Of a DNA stretch of 64,000 bases, positions 17,265-25,401 are shown piece by piece. The stretch lies in contig CP019882.1 in NCBI GenBank assembly GCA_002007745.1, positions 2,232,001 to 2,296,000 on the forward strand, in the 5' to 3' direction. The stretch comes from Mycolicibacterium litorale. Its GTDB lineage: Bacteria > Actinomycetota > Actinomycetes > Mycobacteriales > Mycobacteriaceae. Position 1 is the first letter of the stretch. Every line of letters begins with the position of its first letter. A model generated the notes under the pieces. The model worked only from the letters and a program-made list of their open reading frames with translations, searched no databases and was not told the origin of the DNA. A program made the translations under genes and the position numbers.

Positions 17265-17777
17265 ATGCGTGCGTCGAACCAGTTCGCCGACGTGACGACT
17301 GGCGTGGTGTACGTGCACGCCTCGCCAGCGGCGGTGTGCCCACATGTCGAGTGGGCGTTGTCGTCGACCCTGAATGCCAGGGCGAACCTGAAGTGGACCC
17401 CGCAGCCCGCCATGCCCGGGCAGCTTCGCGCGGTGACCAACTGGGTTGGCCCGGTGGGCACTGGGGCGCGGCTGGCCAATGCCCTGCGGTCCTGGTCGGT
17501 GCTTCGTTTCGAAGTCACCGAGGACCCCAGCGCCGGCGTGGACGGTCAACGGTTCTGCCACACCCCACAGCTGGGTCTGTGGAGTGGAGCGATGAGCGCC
17601 AACGGCGACACCATGGTTGGTGAAATGCGGCTTCGCACGCTGATGGCCTCGGGCGCTGACACGCTCGCCGCTGAACTGGACTCGGTGCTCGGTACCGCCT
17701 GGGACGAGGCGCTGGAGCCTTATCGCGACGGCGGAGACAGCGGTGAAGTGAGCTGGCTGAGCAGGGGAGTCGGCTAG
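17265..17777 (+). CDS. DUF3145 family protein
   Basis: The 170-residue protein (MRASNQFADVTTGVVYVHAS, with ALCPHVEWAL-like PAAVCPHVEWALSSTL) matches the actinobacterial DUF3145 family of unknown function. ATG 17265 is chosen because AAGGAGAAGG (17253-17262) sits just upstream; a 13-codon longer frame lacks such a site. There are no transmembrane segments. It shares overlapping stop codons (CTAG) with the convergent LLM gene. Confidence 0.85.
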   Translation: MRASNQFADVTTGVVYVHASPAAVCPHVEWALSSTLNARANLKWTPQPAMPGQLRAVTNWVGPVGTGARLANALRSWSVLRFEVTEDPSAGVDGQRFCHTPQLGLWSGAMSANGDTMVGEMRLRTLMASGADTLAAELDSVLGTAWDEALEPYRDGGDSGEVSWLSRGVG

Positions 17778-18649
17778 CGGCTCGGGGCGATGATGTCGTC
17801 GGCGACCCATCGTGCGACGCCGGCCGGGTACGGGCTCGCCAGCCCCAACACGATGTGGGTGAAACCCGATTCGAGCGCTGTCTCGATCGCGTCGCGGGTG
17901 GTTCCGGGTCGGTCATAGGACACCGGGATGTGCATCGAACGCGTGATGGCGCCCGGATCTCGGTTGATCTCGGCGCAGTAGCGGTCCAATAGTGCGCTGC
18001 GTTGTGCTGCCTCGCCGACGCTGTCGAGGTCGCCGCCAGGCACATTCCACAGATCGGCGTGTCGGGCGGTGATCTGCAAGAGCCGAGACGAGCGCCCGCC
18101 GGTGATGATGGGTGGGTGCGGCGTCTGGATCGGCTTGGGGTTTCCGAACGCGCCGCTGAGCGTCACGTGGTTGCCGGCGAAGTCGAACGGCTCGTCGGCG
18201 GTCCACAACCGCCGAATCACCGTGAGCGCCTCGTCGAGTGCGTCGAGCGAGTCCGTCAGGTCGTGATACGGCAGCCCGTGCGCGTCGTACTCGCGGCGGG
18301 CCGCCGGGTGGCTGGGCCGAGATCCGGCGCCGATCCCGAAGTCCAGGCGGCCGCGCGAGACGATGTCGACGCCTGCGGCGATCTTGGCGAGCATTGCCGG
18401 CGGCCGGAAGCGGTTGCTGGTGACCAGCAGGCCCAGCCGTAGGCGTGTGGTTTGGGCGGCCAACGCCGACAGCAGGGTCCATCCTTCGAAGATCGGGCCG
18501 TTGGGGTCCCCGAAGATCGGCATCAGGTGGTCGAAGAGCCAGGCGTGTTCGATCGCCGGGATCTCGTCGGCCTCTCGCCAGACGTGCACGATGTCGTCGT
18601 AGCTGACCTGCGATGGTGCGGTCATGATTCCGAACTGCGCGTGTGGCAT
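17774..18649 (-). CDS. LLM-class (luciferase-like) F420/flavin-dependent oxidoreductase
   Basis: The 291-residue TIM-barrel protein (MPHAQFGIMTAPSQVSYDDI) has the LLM landmarks AWLFDHLMPIFGDP, LGLLVTSNRFRPPAMLAKIA and GRLDFGIGAGSRPSH, plus PIITGGRSSRLLQITARHAD. Mycobacterial members usually use F420. ATG 18649 follows TTGGAGATCCC. It is divergent from a TetR gene, with two perfect palindromes between, so TetR probably controls it. Substrate unknown. Confidence 0.85.
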   Translation of the reverse strand: MPHAQFGIMTAPSQVSYDDIVHVWREADEIPAIEHAWLFDHLMPIFGDPNGPIFEGWTLLSALAAQTTRLRLGLLVTSNRFRPPAMLAKIAAGVDIVSRGRLDFGIGAGSRPSHPAARREYDAHGLPYHDLTDSLDALDEALTVIRRLWTADEPFDFAGNHVTLSGAFGNPKPIQTPHPPIITGGRSSRLLQITARHADLWNVPGGDLDSVGEAAQRSALLDRYCAEINRDPGAITRSMHIPVSYDRPGTTRDAIETALESGFTHIVLGLASPYPAGVARWVADDIIAPSR

Positions 18650-18684
18650 GGGATCTCCAAGAGTGGATCTACTATTGATTGATG

Positions 18685-18725
18685 CGGAACGATGTTCCGT
18701 CTCGACGTTACGGAACCGTGTTCCG
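18685..18725. promoter_or_regulatory. Double TetR operator between the LLM gene and its TetR regulator
   Basis: Two perfect palindromes CGGAAC-N3-GTTCCG lie at 18685-18699 (spacer GAT) and 18711-18725 (spacer CGT), centres 26 bases apart. Each 15-base box has the length and symmetry of a TetR half-site pair. Two copies between divergent genes is the standard autoregulatory layout. Confidence 0.8.
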
Positions 18726-18746
18726 TTTTTCAATCGGGGGTGTTCG

Positions 18747-19328
18747 GTGACCGACGACGCGCCTGAGGTGCCCGCGCCGCGCAAACGCGCCGATGCCCGG
18801 CGTAACGAGGAGAGCCTGCTGGACGCGGCCGCCGCGAGTTTCGTCGCGTCCGGGGTCGACGCGCCGGTACGCGAGATCGCGGCTCGCGCCGGCGTCGGGG
18901 TCGGGACGATCTATCGGCACTTCCCAACCCGGGCCGACCTGATCACAGCGGTCTACCGGCACCAGGTCGAGGCGTGCGCCGAGGCCGGCCCCGCCCTGCT
19001 ACACGAGAAGGATTCGCCGGTCGGCGCACTGTCGGCGTGGGTCGACCTCTTCATCGACTTCCTGGTGACCAAGCACGGGCTGGCCAGTGCCATGCAGTCT
19101 GACGCCGGTGCCTACGGGCCATTGCACGCGTACTTCCTGGACCGGCTCGTCCCGGTGTGTGCGCGACTGCTCGCCGCTGCCGTCAGTGCGGGGGAAATCG
19201 CGACCGGCGTCGACGCCTATGCGTTGATGCGCGCCGTCGGCAACCTGTGCATCGGCGCCGAGGCCGACCCCAACTACGACGCGCGCCGCATGGCTCAACT
19301 GCTGATCGCCGGACTTCGGGTGCATTGA
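18747..19328 (+). CDS. TetR-family regulator of the divergent LLM oxidoreductase
   Basis: The 193-residue protein has an N-terminal basic arm (PAPRKRADARRN), HTH residues ~30-65 (FVASGVDAPVREIAARAGVG then VGTIYRHFPTRADLITAVY) and an all-helical ligand domain. GTG 18747 is chosen because the upstream in-frame stretch overlaps the operators and reads as non-coding. Likely represses itself and the LLM gene through the CGGAAC-N3-GTTCCG boxes. Confidence 0.88.
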   Translation: MTDDAPEVPAPRKRADARRNEESLLDAAAASFVASGVDAPVREIAARAGVGVGTIYRHFPTRADLITAVYRHQVEACAEAGPALLHEKDSPVGALSAWVDLFIDFLVTKHGLASAMQSDAGAYGPLHAYFLDRLVPVCARLLAAAVSAGEIATGVDAYALMRAVGNLCIGAEADPNYDARRMAQLLIAGLRVH

Positions 19329-19358
19329 TCCAGACGGCTGGCGCCTAGCCTGATGTGC

Positions 19359-19793
19359 ATGGTGCACCTTCACGTCGAGAAGACGATCGCCGCCCCGCCG
19401 GAGCAGGTCTTCGCCTGGCTGGCCGATCCGGTCAACATCGCTGCCGCCCCGCTGGTCGTCACCGCGGGCTGGGCGCAGGTCCCGGCCGGGCCGGACACCC
19501 ACGCGGTCAGGCGGGTGATCGCGGCCGGGATGTGGTTCCGCGAGGAGATCACCGCCTACGACCCGCCGCGCAGCTACTCCTACCGGATCGTGCGCTCGGT
19601 GCCTGCCTTCCACCACGAGGGCGGCACATTGACATTCACTCCGACCGCTGAGGGCACGCATGTCGAGTGGGTCAGTGATTACACCCATCCGGCGCGCGGG
19701 GGCGGTCGACTGATGGAGGCGGTCAGCTCCCGGCTCCTGCCGTGGAACTTCCGCGCCATCCTCAATGGCTGCGCGAAGGCGTTGCAGCGGTAG
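19359..19793 (+). CDS. SRPBCC/polyketide-cyclase-like lipid-binding protein
   Basis: The 144-residue START/Bet-v1-fold protein begins MVHLHVEKTIAAPPEQVFAW, the standard first strand and helix. GGTLTFTPTAEGTHVEWVSD lines the cavity, and LPWNFRAILNGCAKALQR is the C-terminal helix. TAGCCT at 19346-19351 ends 7 bases before the ATG at 19359, favouring a leaderless start there over the ATG at 19353. Ligand and reaction unknown. Confidence 0.8.
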   Translation: MVHLHVEKTIAAPPEQVFAWLADPVNIAAAPLVVTAGWAQVPAGPDTHAVRRVIAAGMWFREEITAYDPPRSYSYRIVRSVPAFHHEGGTLTFTPTAEGTHVEWVSDYTHPARGGGRLMEAVSSRLLPWNFRAILNGCAKALQR

Positions 19794-19803
19794 GAATGCG
19801 AAA

Positions 19804-19831
19804 GGCCCGTCACCCCTAGGGGTGACGGGCC
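19804..19831. terminator. Perfect 28-base palindrome between convergent genes
   Basis: The palindrome GGCCCGTCACCCC-TA-GGGGTGACGGGCC forms a stem of about 12 pairs with a CTAG turn. It starts 11 bases after the SRPBCC stop and ends 13 bases from the stop of the convergent secreted-peptide gene, so it probably serves both as a bidirectional terminator. Confidence 0.8.
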
Positions 19832-19843
19832 CTGCGGTCGCGA

Positions 19844-20011
19844 TCAGCGGCTGTGGTGAACGCTGGTGTCCACATGGGGCACGTACACGTGCGGCTGGCT
19901 GTTCTGATTCCAGATGACGTCGCTGAGGTCGGCCTGGGCGGGGCCGGCCAGGCCCAGAGCCGCTGCGACGAACCCGCCGGCGATCAATGCCGAACCTACG
20001 AACCGCTTCAT
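19844..20011 (-). CDS. Small secreted peptide, 55 residues
   Basis: MKRFVGSALIAGGFVAAALG with LAGPAQA forms a classic signal peptide; cleavage after AQA-27 would release about 28 residues rich in Val and His (DLSDVIWNQNSQPHVYVPHV, then DTSVHHSR). AAGGAGA sits 7 bases before the ATG at 20011 and fixes the start. There are no cysteines. Position next to dagK matches the secreted protein gene at Rv2253 in M. tuberculosis, although this one is much shorter. Function unknown; His-rich tail could bind metal. Confidence 0.75.
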   Translation of the reverse strand: MKRFVGSALIAGGFVAAALGLAGPAQADLSDVIWNQNSQPHVYVPHVDTSVHHSR

Positions 20012-20146
20012 GATGTCTCCTTGATCTCTGGTTGTGTGTGCCGGCGGGGAGTTTCGGGTCTCTGCTGGCGTGAGACCAACATTGCCGGACGCGGCGCTGG
20101 CGGAGAATCGAGCAGTTCGTGGATTGTGTGGATGAACCGGCATCCT

Positions 20147-21049
20147 TCAATCGGAGGATGGTACGAAGATCGTGAGTGCGCCCGGGACCGCCGAGATCTC
20201 GGCCGGCAGCGGGCAGACGTAGTCGCCGTCAGCGTAGGCGTTGATGCCGGGGGAGTCGACGGTGATGGTCCTGGCTCGCTCGGTGGTGACCTCGTCGAGA
20301 TGGACGTGAGTGCCTTTGAATACCGTCGGGAACAACCGGATGAGGCGCGTTCGCGAACCCGAATGCACCATGGTGATGTCCAATAGGCCGTCGGAGTGGT
20401 TGGCGCCCGGGCAGATCAGCATGCCGCCGCCGTAACTGCGGGTGTTGCCGAACGCGGCCAGAGTCAGCTCGGTGACGATCTCGCGCTCGCCGTCGAGCAC
20501 GAGCCGGAACGGCAACAGCCGCAGGCGGTACATCTCGGCGACCATCGCGACGTTGTAGCGCATCCTGCCGTGCGGCCACCGCATTCGGTTCACCCGGTCG
20601 CTCACCAACGAGTCGAATCCCGTTGCCGCGACAGTTCCGAACCACGTGCTCGACCCGTCGGCGCCCTGAATGTGGCCGAGGTCGACGGTTTCGGTGCGGC
20701 CGGCCGCGATGACGTCGACGGCGGCTTCCGGGTCATCGGTGGGCAGTCGATATTCCCTGGCGTGGTCGTTACCCGTGCCTGCCGGGACGATTCCCAGCGG
20801 AATGTCCTTGCCGGCCAAGGCCTGCAGTGCGAGCCGGATCACTCCGTCGCCGCCGACGACCACAAGCGCGTCGGTATCGCGTTGGAGTGCGTCGTCGACC
20901 AGTTCACGTGCGTGGGCGGCGTCGCGGCCGACGATCCCGACGACATCAATGCCGAGGGCCTGGAACCGGGCCACCGCCCGTTCTGCGGCGTGCGGCGCGT
21001 TGCCGTGACCCGACATCGGGTTCGTCAGGACGGTGACCCGAGAGATCAT
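20147..21049 (-). CDS. dagK: Diacylglycerol/lipid kinase (Rv2252-like)
   Basis: The 300-residue DAGK-catalytic-fold lipid kinase phosphorylates diacylglycerol or related lipids in phospholipid/PIM metabolism. N-terminal VTVLTNPMSGHGNAPHA is the phosphate-binding strand-loop. The nucleotide motif is VVVGGDGVIRLALQAL (canonical GGDGT reads GGDGV), and GIVPAGTGNDHAREYRLP is the second conserved block. ATG 21049 overlaps the stop of the upstream FAD oxidase (ATGA). A long in-frame extension upstream is only the shadow of that gene. Confidence 0.9.
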   Translation of the reverse strand: MISRVTVLTNPMSGHGNAPHAAERAVARFQALGIDVVGIVGRDAAHARELVDDALQRDTDALVVVGGDGVIRLALQALAGKDIPLGIVPAGTGNDHAREYRLPTDDPEAAVDVIAAGRTETVDLGHIQGADGSSTWFGTVAATGFDSLVSDRVNRMRWPHGRMRYNVAMVAEMYRLRLLPFRLVLDGEREIVTELTLAAFGNTRSYGGGMLICPGANHSDGLLDITMVHSGSRTRLIRLFPTVFKGTHVHLDEVTTERARTITVDSPGINAYADGDYVCPLPAEISAVPGALTIFVPSSD

Positions 21050-22655
21050 GGAATCAGCTTGCCCGGGTTGAGGATTCCCGCCGGGTCGACGGCCTGCTTG
21101 ACGGCCTGGAGGACCTTGACGCCCAGTTCGCCGATCTCGGCTGTCATCCACCGACGATGGTCGGCGCCCACCGCGTGGTGGTGGGTGATGGTGGCACCGC
21201 TGCGCGAAATGGCCTCGGAAGCGGCAACCTTGGCCGCCATCCACTGCTGGGTGACGTCTCCGCGCTGCCCGGCCACGACGGTGAAGTACAGCGAGGCGCC
21301 GGTCGGATACACATGCGAAATGTGGCACATCACCAACGCCGGCGTACCACTTTCGGCCAGAGCTGAGGTCAGGGCCTCGGTGACCGCGCTCTTGAGAGTG
21401 GCGAGATTGGACCAGGTGGTCGCCGTCTCGAGTGTTTCGCACAGCGCACCGGCCGCCAACAGCGAGTCCCGCAGGTACGGCGCGTCGAAGCGGCCGTGCT
21501 CCCACGCCCGTGCCGGGTCCTCGCCCAGCGATGTGCCACCGTGGGCGGCCAGGACGGCCCGGGTTTCGGCATGTCGGCTCTCGGTGTGCGCCGCGCTGCC
21601 CTCGAACAGGGTGATCGCCAGGCATCCACCGGTGACGCTCTGCTCGCCGATTCGTCCGGTGGTGGCCAGATTCACGCCGGTCTCGGCCTCGTCGGACAGC
21701 CGCAGCACGGTGGGGCCGGTGCCGATCTGGGTGACCGCCCGCAGGGCGGTGGCGCCGGTGGCGAAGTCCGGAAACGACCACGCCTCGTAACGCACGGATT
21801 CCGGTATTGGGTGTACCCGCAGCCGGACCCGGGTGATGACACCGAAGACGCCCTCGGAGCCGGTGAACAGCTCGCGCAGGTCTGGGCCGGCGGCCGATTC
21901 TGGTGCCCGGCCGAGGTCCAGGACCCCAGCCGGGGTGACCACTGTCAGGCCTCGGATCATGTCGTTGAACCGTCCGTAGCCTGCCGAATCCTGCCCGGAG
22001 GAACGGGTCGCGGCGAAGCCGCCGATGGTCGCGAAGCGGAAGCTCTGCGGGAAATGACCCAGTGAGAATCCCTGCTCGCCCAGCAGTCGCTCGGCATCCG
22101 GACCGGTGACCCCGGCGCCCAGCTCGGCCTCCATGGAGATCTGGTCGAGCCAGTGCAGTGCGTTGAGTCGGCGCAGATCCAGCGAGACGACGGCGGCGAA
22201 GCTGCCGCGGATCGGATCGAGGCCGCCCACCACGCTGGTACCGCCACCGAACGGCACGACCGCGATGCCGTGTTGCGAACAGTAGCGCAACACCGTGGCG
22301 ATCTCGTCTTCGTTGCCGGGGAGTAGTACCGCGTCCGGAGCATCCTGATGGGATTGCTTGCGGCGCAACAGATCCAAGGTGGACTTGCCCCCGCATACCG
22401 CAGCCGGTCACGATCGCCGGTCCGCACGTGGGCCGCCCCGACGATCGCGCTCAGCCCATCGCGGTGGATTGCGTCGAGCGCGGAAGCGGCCACCTCGACC
22501 TCGTCGATGTCCGGGGCGGGAATGTCGCTCGTGGTCACCCCCAGGGCTTGCTCGAGCAGCGCCTTGATGCCGTCGGAGAGGGGTTTGGCGGCCTGCGGGT
22601 CGCCCCAGGCGTTCCAGGCCATCGGAGGAAGCAGGGTGTCGGCGTCGTCGCTCAT
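21046..22655 (-). pseudogene. FAD-linked oxidase (AGPS/Rv2251-like), frame broken at 22388-22392
   Basis: A PCMH-type FAD-binding domain and FAD-oxidase C domain resemble alkyldihydroxyacetone-phosphate synthases. The start at 22655 gives MSDDADTLLPPMAWNAWGDP and a domain ending RLRYAG. One missing base in the C run at 22388-22392 shifts the frame; adding it gives RYAGGKSTLDLLRRKQSHQD. The main part then holds the FAD loop VVPFGGGTSVVGGLDPIRG and GGFAATRSSGQDSAGYGRF. Repaired length is about 536 residues. It overlaps dagK by ATGA, so an ether-lipid or glycerolipid role with DagK is plausible. Probably intact in the organism. Confidence 0.85.
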
Positions 22656-22658
22656 GAG

Positions 22659-22689
22659 TTACAGTATTACAGATGCTGTCAATCAGTAA
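22659..22689. promoter_or_regulatory. Imperfect palindrome over the TetR start codon in a 17-base divergent promoter
   Basis: Arms TTACAGTATTACAG and CTGTCAATCAGTAA, separated by the TetR ATG, match at 10 of 14 positions when folded. The start codons of the divergent FAD oxidase (22655) and TetR (22673) are only 17 bases apart, so an operator must overlap both starts. Confidence 0.55.
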
Positions 22690-23254
22690 CGACGAATCGG
22701 TGGACATCGGTGGCCGGATCCTGGCCGCCGCGGCCAGTTGCGTGCGCGACTTCGGAGTCGAACGGGTCACCCTCGCCGAAATCGCGCGACGCGCTGGGGT
22801 CAGCCGTCCGACCGTCTATCGCCGCTGGCCGGACACCCGCACGATCGTCGCTGCGCTGCTCACCGAACGGATCACCGGCGCCTGGCAGGCCGTCCCCGCT
22901 GAGCAGCACGGCCGGGCCGGACTGGTCCAGCGGATCGTCGCCGTGGCGGGCCGGCTCAGCCGTGACGAACTGATCGCCGCGGTCTTCCGGACCGCCCCTG
23001 ACCTGGCGATGGTCTACATCACCGGGCGCCTGGGCACCAGCCAGCAGATCCTCATCGACTTGGTGGCTGACGAACTGCGCGCCGCCCAGGCCGACGGCAG
23101 CGTCCGCACCGGAGATGTGCGCCAGATGGCGGCGATGGTGCTCCTCATGGCGCAATCGGCCACCCAGTCCGCCCCCATCGTCGAACCCGTCCTCGACGCC
23201 GACGCCCTGTCCATCGAACTCTCCCATGCCCTGAACGGATACCTGGCTCCATGA
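22673..23254 (+). CDS. TetR-family regulator (Rv2250c-like)
   Basis: The 193-residue protein has HTH ASCVRDFGVERVTLAEIARR AGVSRPTVYRRWPDTRTIVA (about 21-60), then a helical ligand-binding domain. It is divergent from the FAD oxidase across 17 bases and overlaps glpD by ATGA, so it probably controls both the glpD operon and the FAD oxidase-dagK operon. The effector may be a glycerolipid-pathway metabolite (inference from context). Confidence 0.88.
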   Translation: MLSISNDESVDIGGRILAAAASCVRDFGVERVTLAEIARRAGVSRPTVYRRWPDTRTIVAALLTERITGAWQAVPAEQHGRAGLVQRIVAVAGRLSRDELIAAVFRTAPDLAMVYITGRLGTSQQILIDLVADELRAAQADGSVRTGDVRQMAAMVLLMAQSATQSAPIVEPVLDADALSIELSHALNGYLAP

Positions 23255-24805
23255 GTGACCTCACCGCGCTGAACGCCGCCCGCCGAACCACCGACCTGGC
23301 CGAACTCGGCGACACCGGGCGCGTCGACCTCGTCGTCATCGGCGGGGGCATCACCGGCACCGGTATCGCCCTCGACGCCGCCAGTCGGGGACTGTCGGTG
23401 GTCCTGGCCGAAAAGCACGACCTCGCCTTCGGCACCAGCCGGTGGAGTTCGAAGCTGGTCCACGGTGGGCTGCGCTATCTGGCCACCGGCAACGTCGGCA
23501 TCGCGCGGCGAAGTGCCGTCGAGCGTGGCATCCTGATGACCAGGACCGCCCCCATCTGGTACACGCCATGCCACAGTTGGTCCCACTGCTACCGTCCCTG
23601 GGACGTGCCCAAAGGGCTTTGGTGCGAACCGGTTTCGTAGCCGGTGACGCCTTACGGATGCTGGCCGGCACTCGCTCCTCGGTGCTGCCGCGATCTCGTC
23701 GGATTCCGGCCGCCCAAGCCGCGGCGATGGTGCCGACGGTGCGCCGTGACGGTCTCGACGGCGGGCTGTTGGCCTACGACGGCCAACTCATCGACGACGC
23801 CCGGCTGGTGGTCGCCGTCGCGCGGACCGCCGCCCAGCACGGTGCGCGCATCCTGACCCGGGTCTCGGCGGTCGATGCCACCGGGACCTCGGTGCGACTT
23901 GTCGACCAGCTCAGCGGTGAGTCCCTCACCGTGACCGCGCGGGCGGTGATCAACGCAACCGGCGTGTGGGCCGGCGACGTGGATCCCTCGATCACCTTGC
24001 GTCCCAGCCGCGGCACGCACCTGGTCTTCGATGCCATGTCGTTCGGCAATCCCACTGCGGCGCTGACTATTCCGATCCCCGGTGAGATCAACCGGTTCGT
24101 CTTCGCGATGCCCGAACAACTCGGCCGGGTTTACCTGGGCCTGACCGACGAGGATGCCCCGGGACCGGTTCCCGACGTTCCCGAACCGACTCCCGGCGAG
24201 ATCAGCTTCCTACTGGACACCGTCAACACCGCATTGGGAACGGCGCTGCACCGTGACGATGTGAAAGGCGCCTACGCCGGGCTTCGGCCGCTGATCGATT
24301 CCGGCTCGGCGCGCCCGGGGAGAAGCCGAGGACCTCGGACCTGTCCCGCGAACACGCCGTGATCGAGTCGGCGTCCGGGATGTTCAGCATCGTCGGTGGC
24401 AAGCTCACCGAGTACCGGTACATGGCCCAGGATGCCGTCGACCGGGCGCTGGCGGCTCGCTCGATCAGCGCCGCGCCGTGCCGGACCCGGAACCTGCCAC
24501 TGGTCGGTGCCGCCGCGAATCCCGTTGCCACCCTTCGGGCCACCAGCGAGTTGCCCGGCTCGTTGGTGGCGCGCTACGGCGCGGAGTCACCCAACGTCAT
24601 CGCCTCGGCCCGTTGCGACCGCCCGACCGCTGCGGTGGCCGACGGCATCGACGTCACCCGCGCCGAATTCGAATTCGCCGTAACTCACGAGGGCGCGTTG
24701 AGCGCCGAGGACATCCTGGACCGGCGCACCCGCATCGGTCTGGTCGACGAGGACCGGGCACTGGCCGTGGAGGTCGCCGAGGAACTGCTCGCCAGGGCGC
24801 ATTAG
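23251..24805 (+). pseudogene. glpD1: Glycerol-3-phosphate dehydrogenase GlpD, two single-base frame breaks
   Basis: FAD enzyme oxidising glycerol-3-phosphate to dihydroxyacetone phosphate at the membrane. Frame 1 has VIGGGITGTGIALDAASRGL and SRWSSKLVHGGLRYL. A missing C in CCCCC (23549-23553) shifts to frame 2 (VHAMPQLVPLLPSLG onward, with AVINATGVWAGD and LRPSRGTHLVFD). A missing G in GGGG (24317-24320) shifts to frame 3 (ASGMFSIVGGKLTEYRYMA to the end). Repairing both gives about 518 residues, the length of mycobacterial GlpD1. Start overlaps the TetR stop. Two breaks of the same kind argue for sequencing error, not decay. Confidence 0.9.
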
Positions 24806-24870
24806 GCCGCCGACCTTCGAGTCCGCTGTGGATGGCGACGGCGGTGGTCACCCGGTGCGACGATGCCCTG

Positions 24871-25335
24871 ATGTCCAAGATCTATGAATATCACCGCCAT
24901 CCGCGCGCAGCCGAACTGCACGCGGGCAGACCGGTCAAAACGCGGGACAGCCGCAGACTGAACCACCCGAATTTCCTGGTCCGGTTCAACGCGCGGTTCG
25001 GACTGCTGATCACGGTCACAGTCGGCACGATGTGGACCGCCTACGTGTTCACCGCGCTGGCGCTGCTGGCCCTGCCCGATGCGGTGAAACAAGGTACCTA
25101 TTACGTCATCGTGTGGCTGTCGAGCAGCTTTCTGCAACTGGTGTTGCTGCCCATCATCATCGTCGGGCAGAACATCCAGGCCAAGGCCGCCGATAAGCGT
25201 GCGGAAGAGACCTACAAGGACGCCGAGGCGGTACTCAAGGAGGCCGAGAAGATCCAGCAGCACCTGCTGGCCCAAGACGAGGTCATCGCGGGCATCATGC
25301 GCCAACTGCAGAGCGCACCGCCGGCGCAACGCTGA
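24871..25335 (+). CDS. Two-TM membrane protein with C-terminal coiled coil (DUF1003-like)
   Basis: The 154-residue protein has a basic N-terminus (YHRHPRAAELHAGRPVKTRD), TM1 near 48-71 (LLITVTVGTMWTAYVFTALA), TM2 near 80-102 (VIVWLSSSFLQLVLLPIIIV) and a cytosolic coiled coil QAKAADKRAEETYKDAEAVL continuing to the end. LLPIIIVGQNIQAKAADKR resembles the DUF1003 signature but is not a full match. Start ATG 24871 was chosen because upstream codons overlap unrelated reading. Function unknown. Confidence 0.65.
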   Translation: MSKIYEYHRHPRAAELHAGRPVKTRDSRRLNHPNFLVRFNARFGLLITVTVGTMWTAYVFTALALLALPDAVKQGTYYVIVWLSSSFLQLVLLPIIIVGQNIQAKAADKRAEETYKDAEAVLKEAEKIQQHLLAQDEVIAGIMRQLQSAPPAQR

Positions 25336-25401
25336 ACGCAGGCATAACTGCTCGCGAGAATGGGCACCCCCAGTGCATCTCTCTCCGAGCCGGAGGATGC
25401 C

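Noticed and set aside
20147..22411. A 754-codon open frame that appears to fuse dagK with a long Arg/Gly-rich N-terminus
   Set aside because: The N-terminal two-thirds is the off-frame shadow of the FAD oxidase; dagK has a good ATGA-coupled start at 21049.
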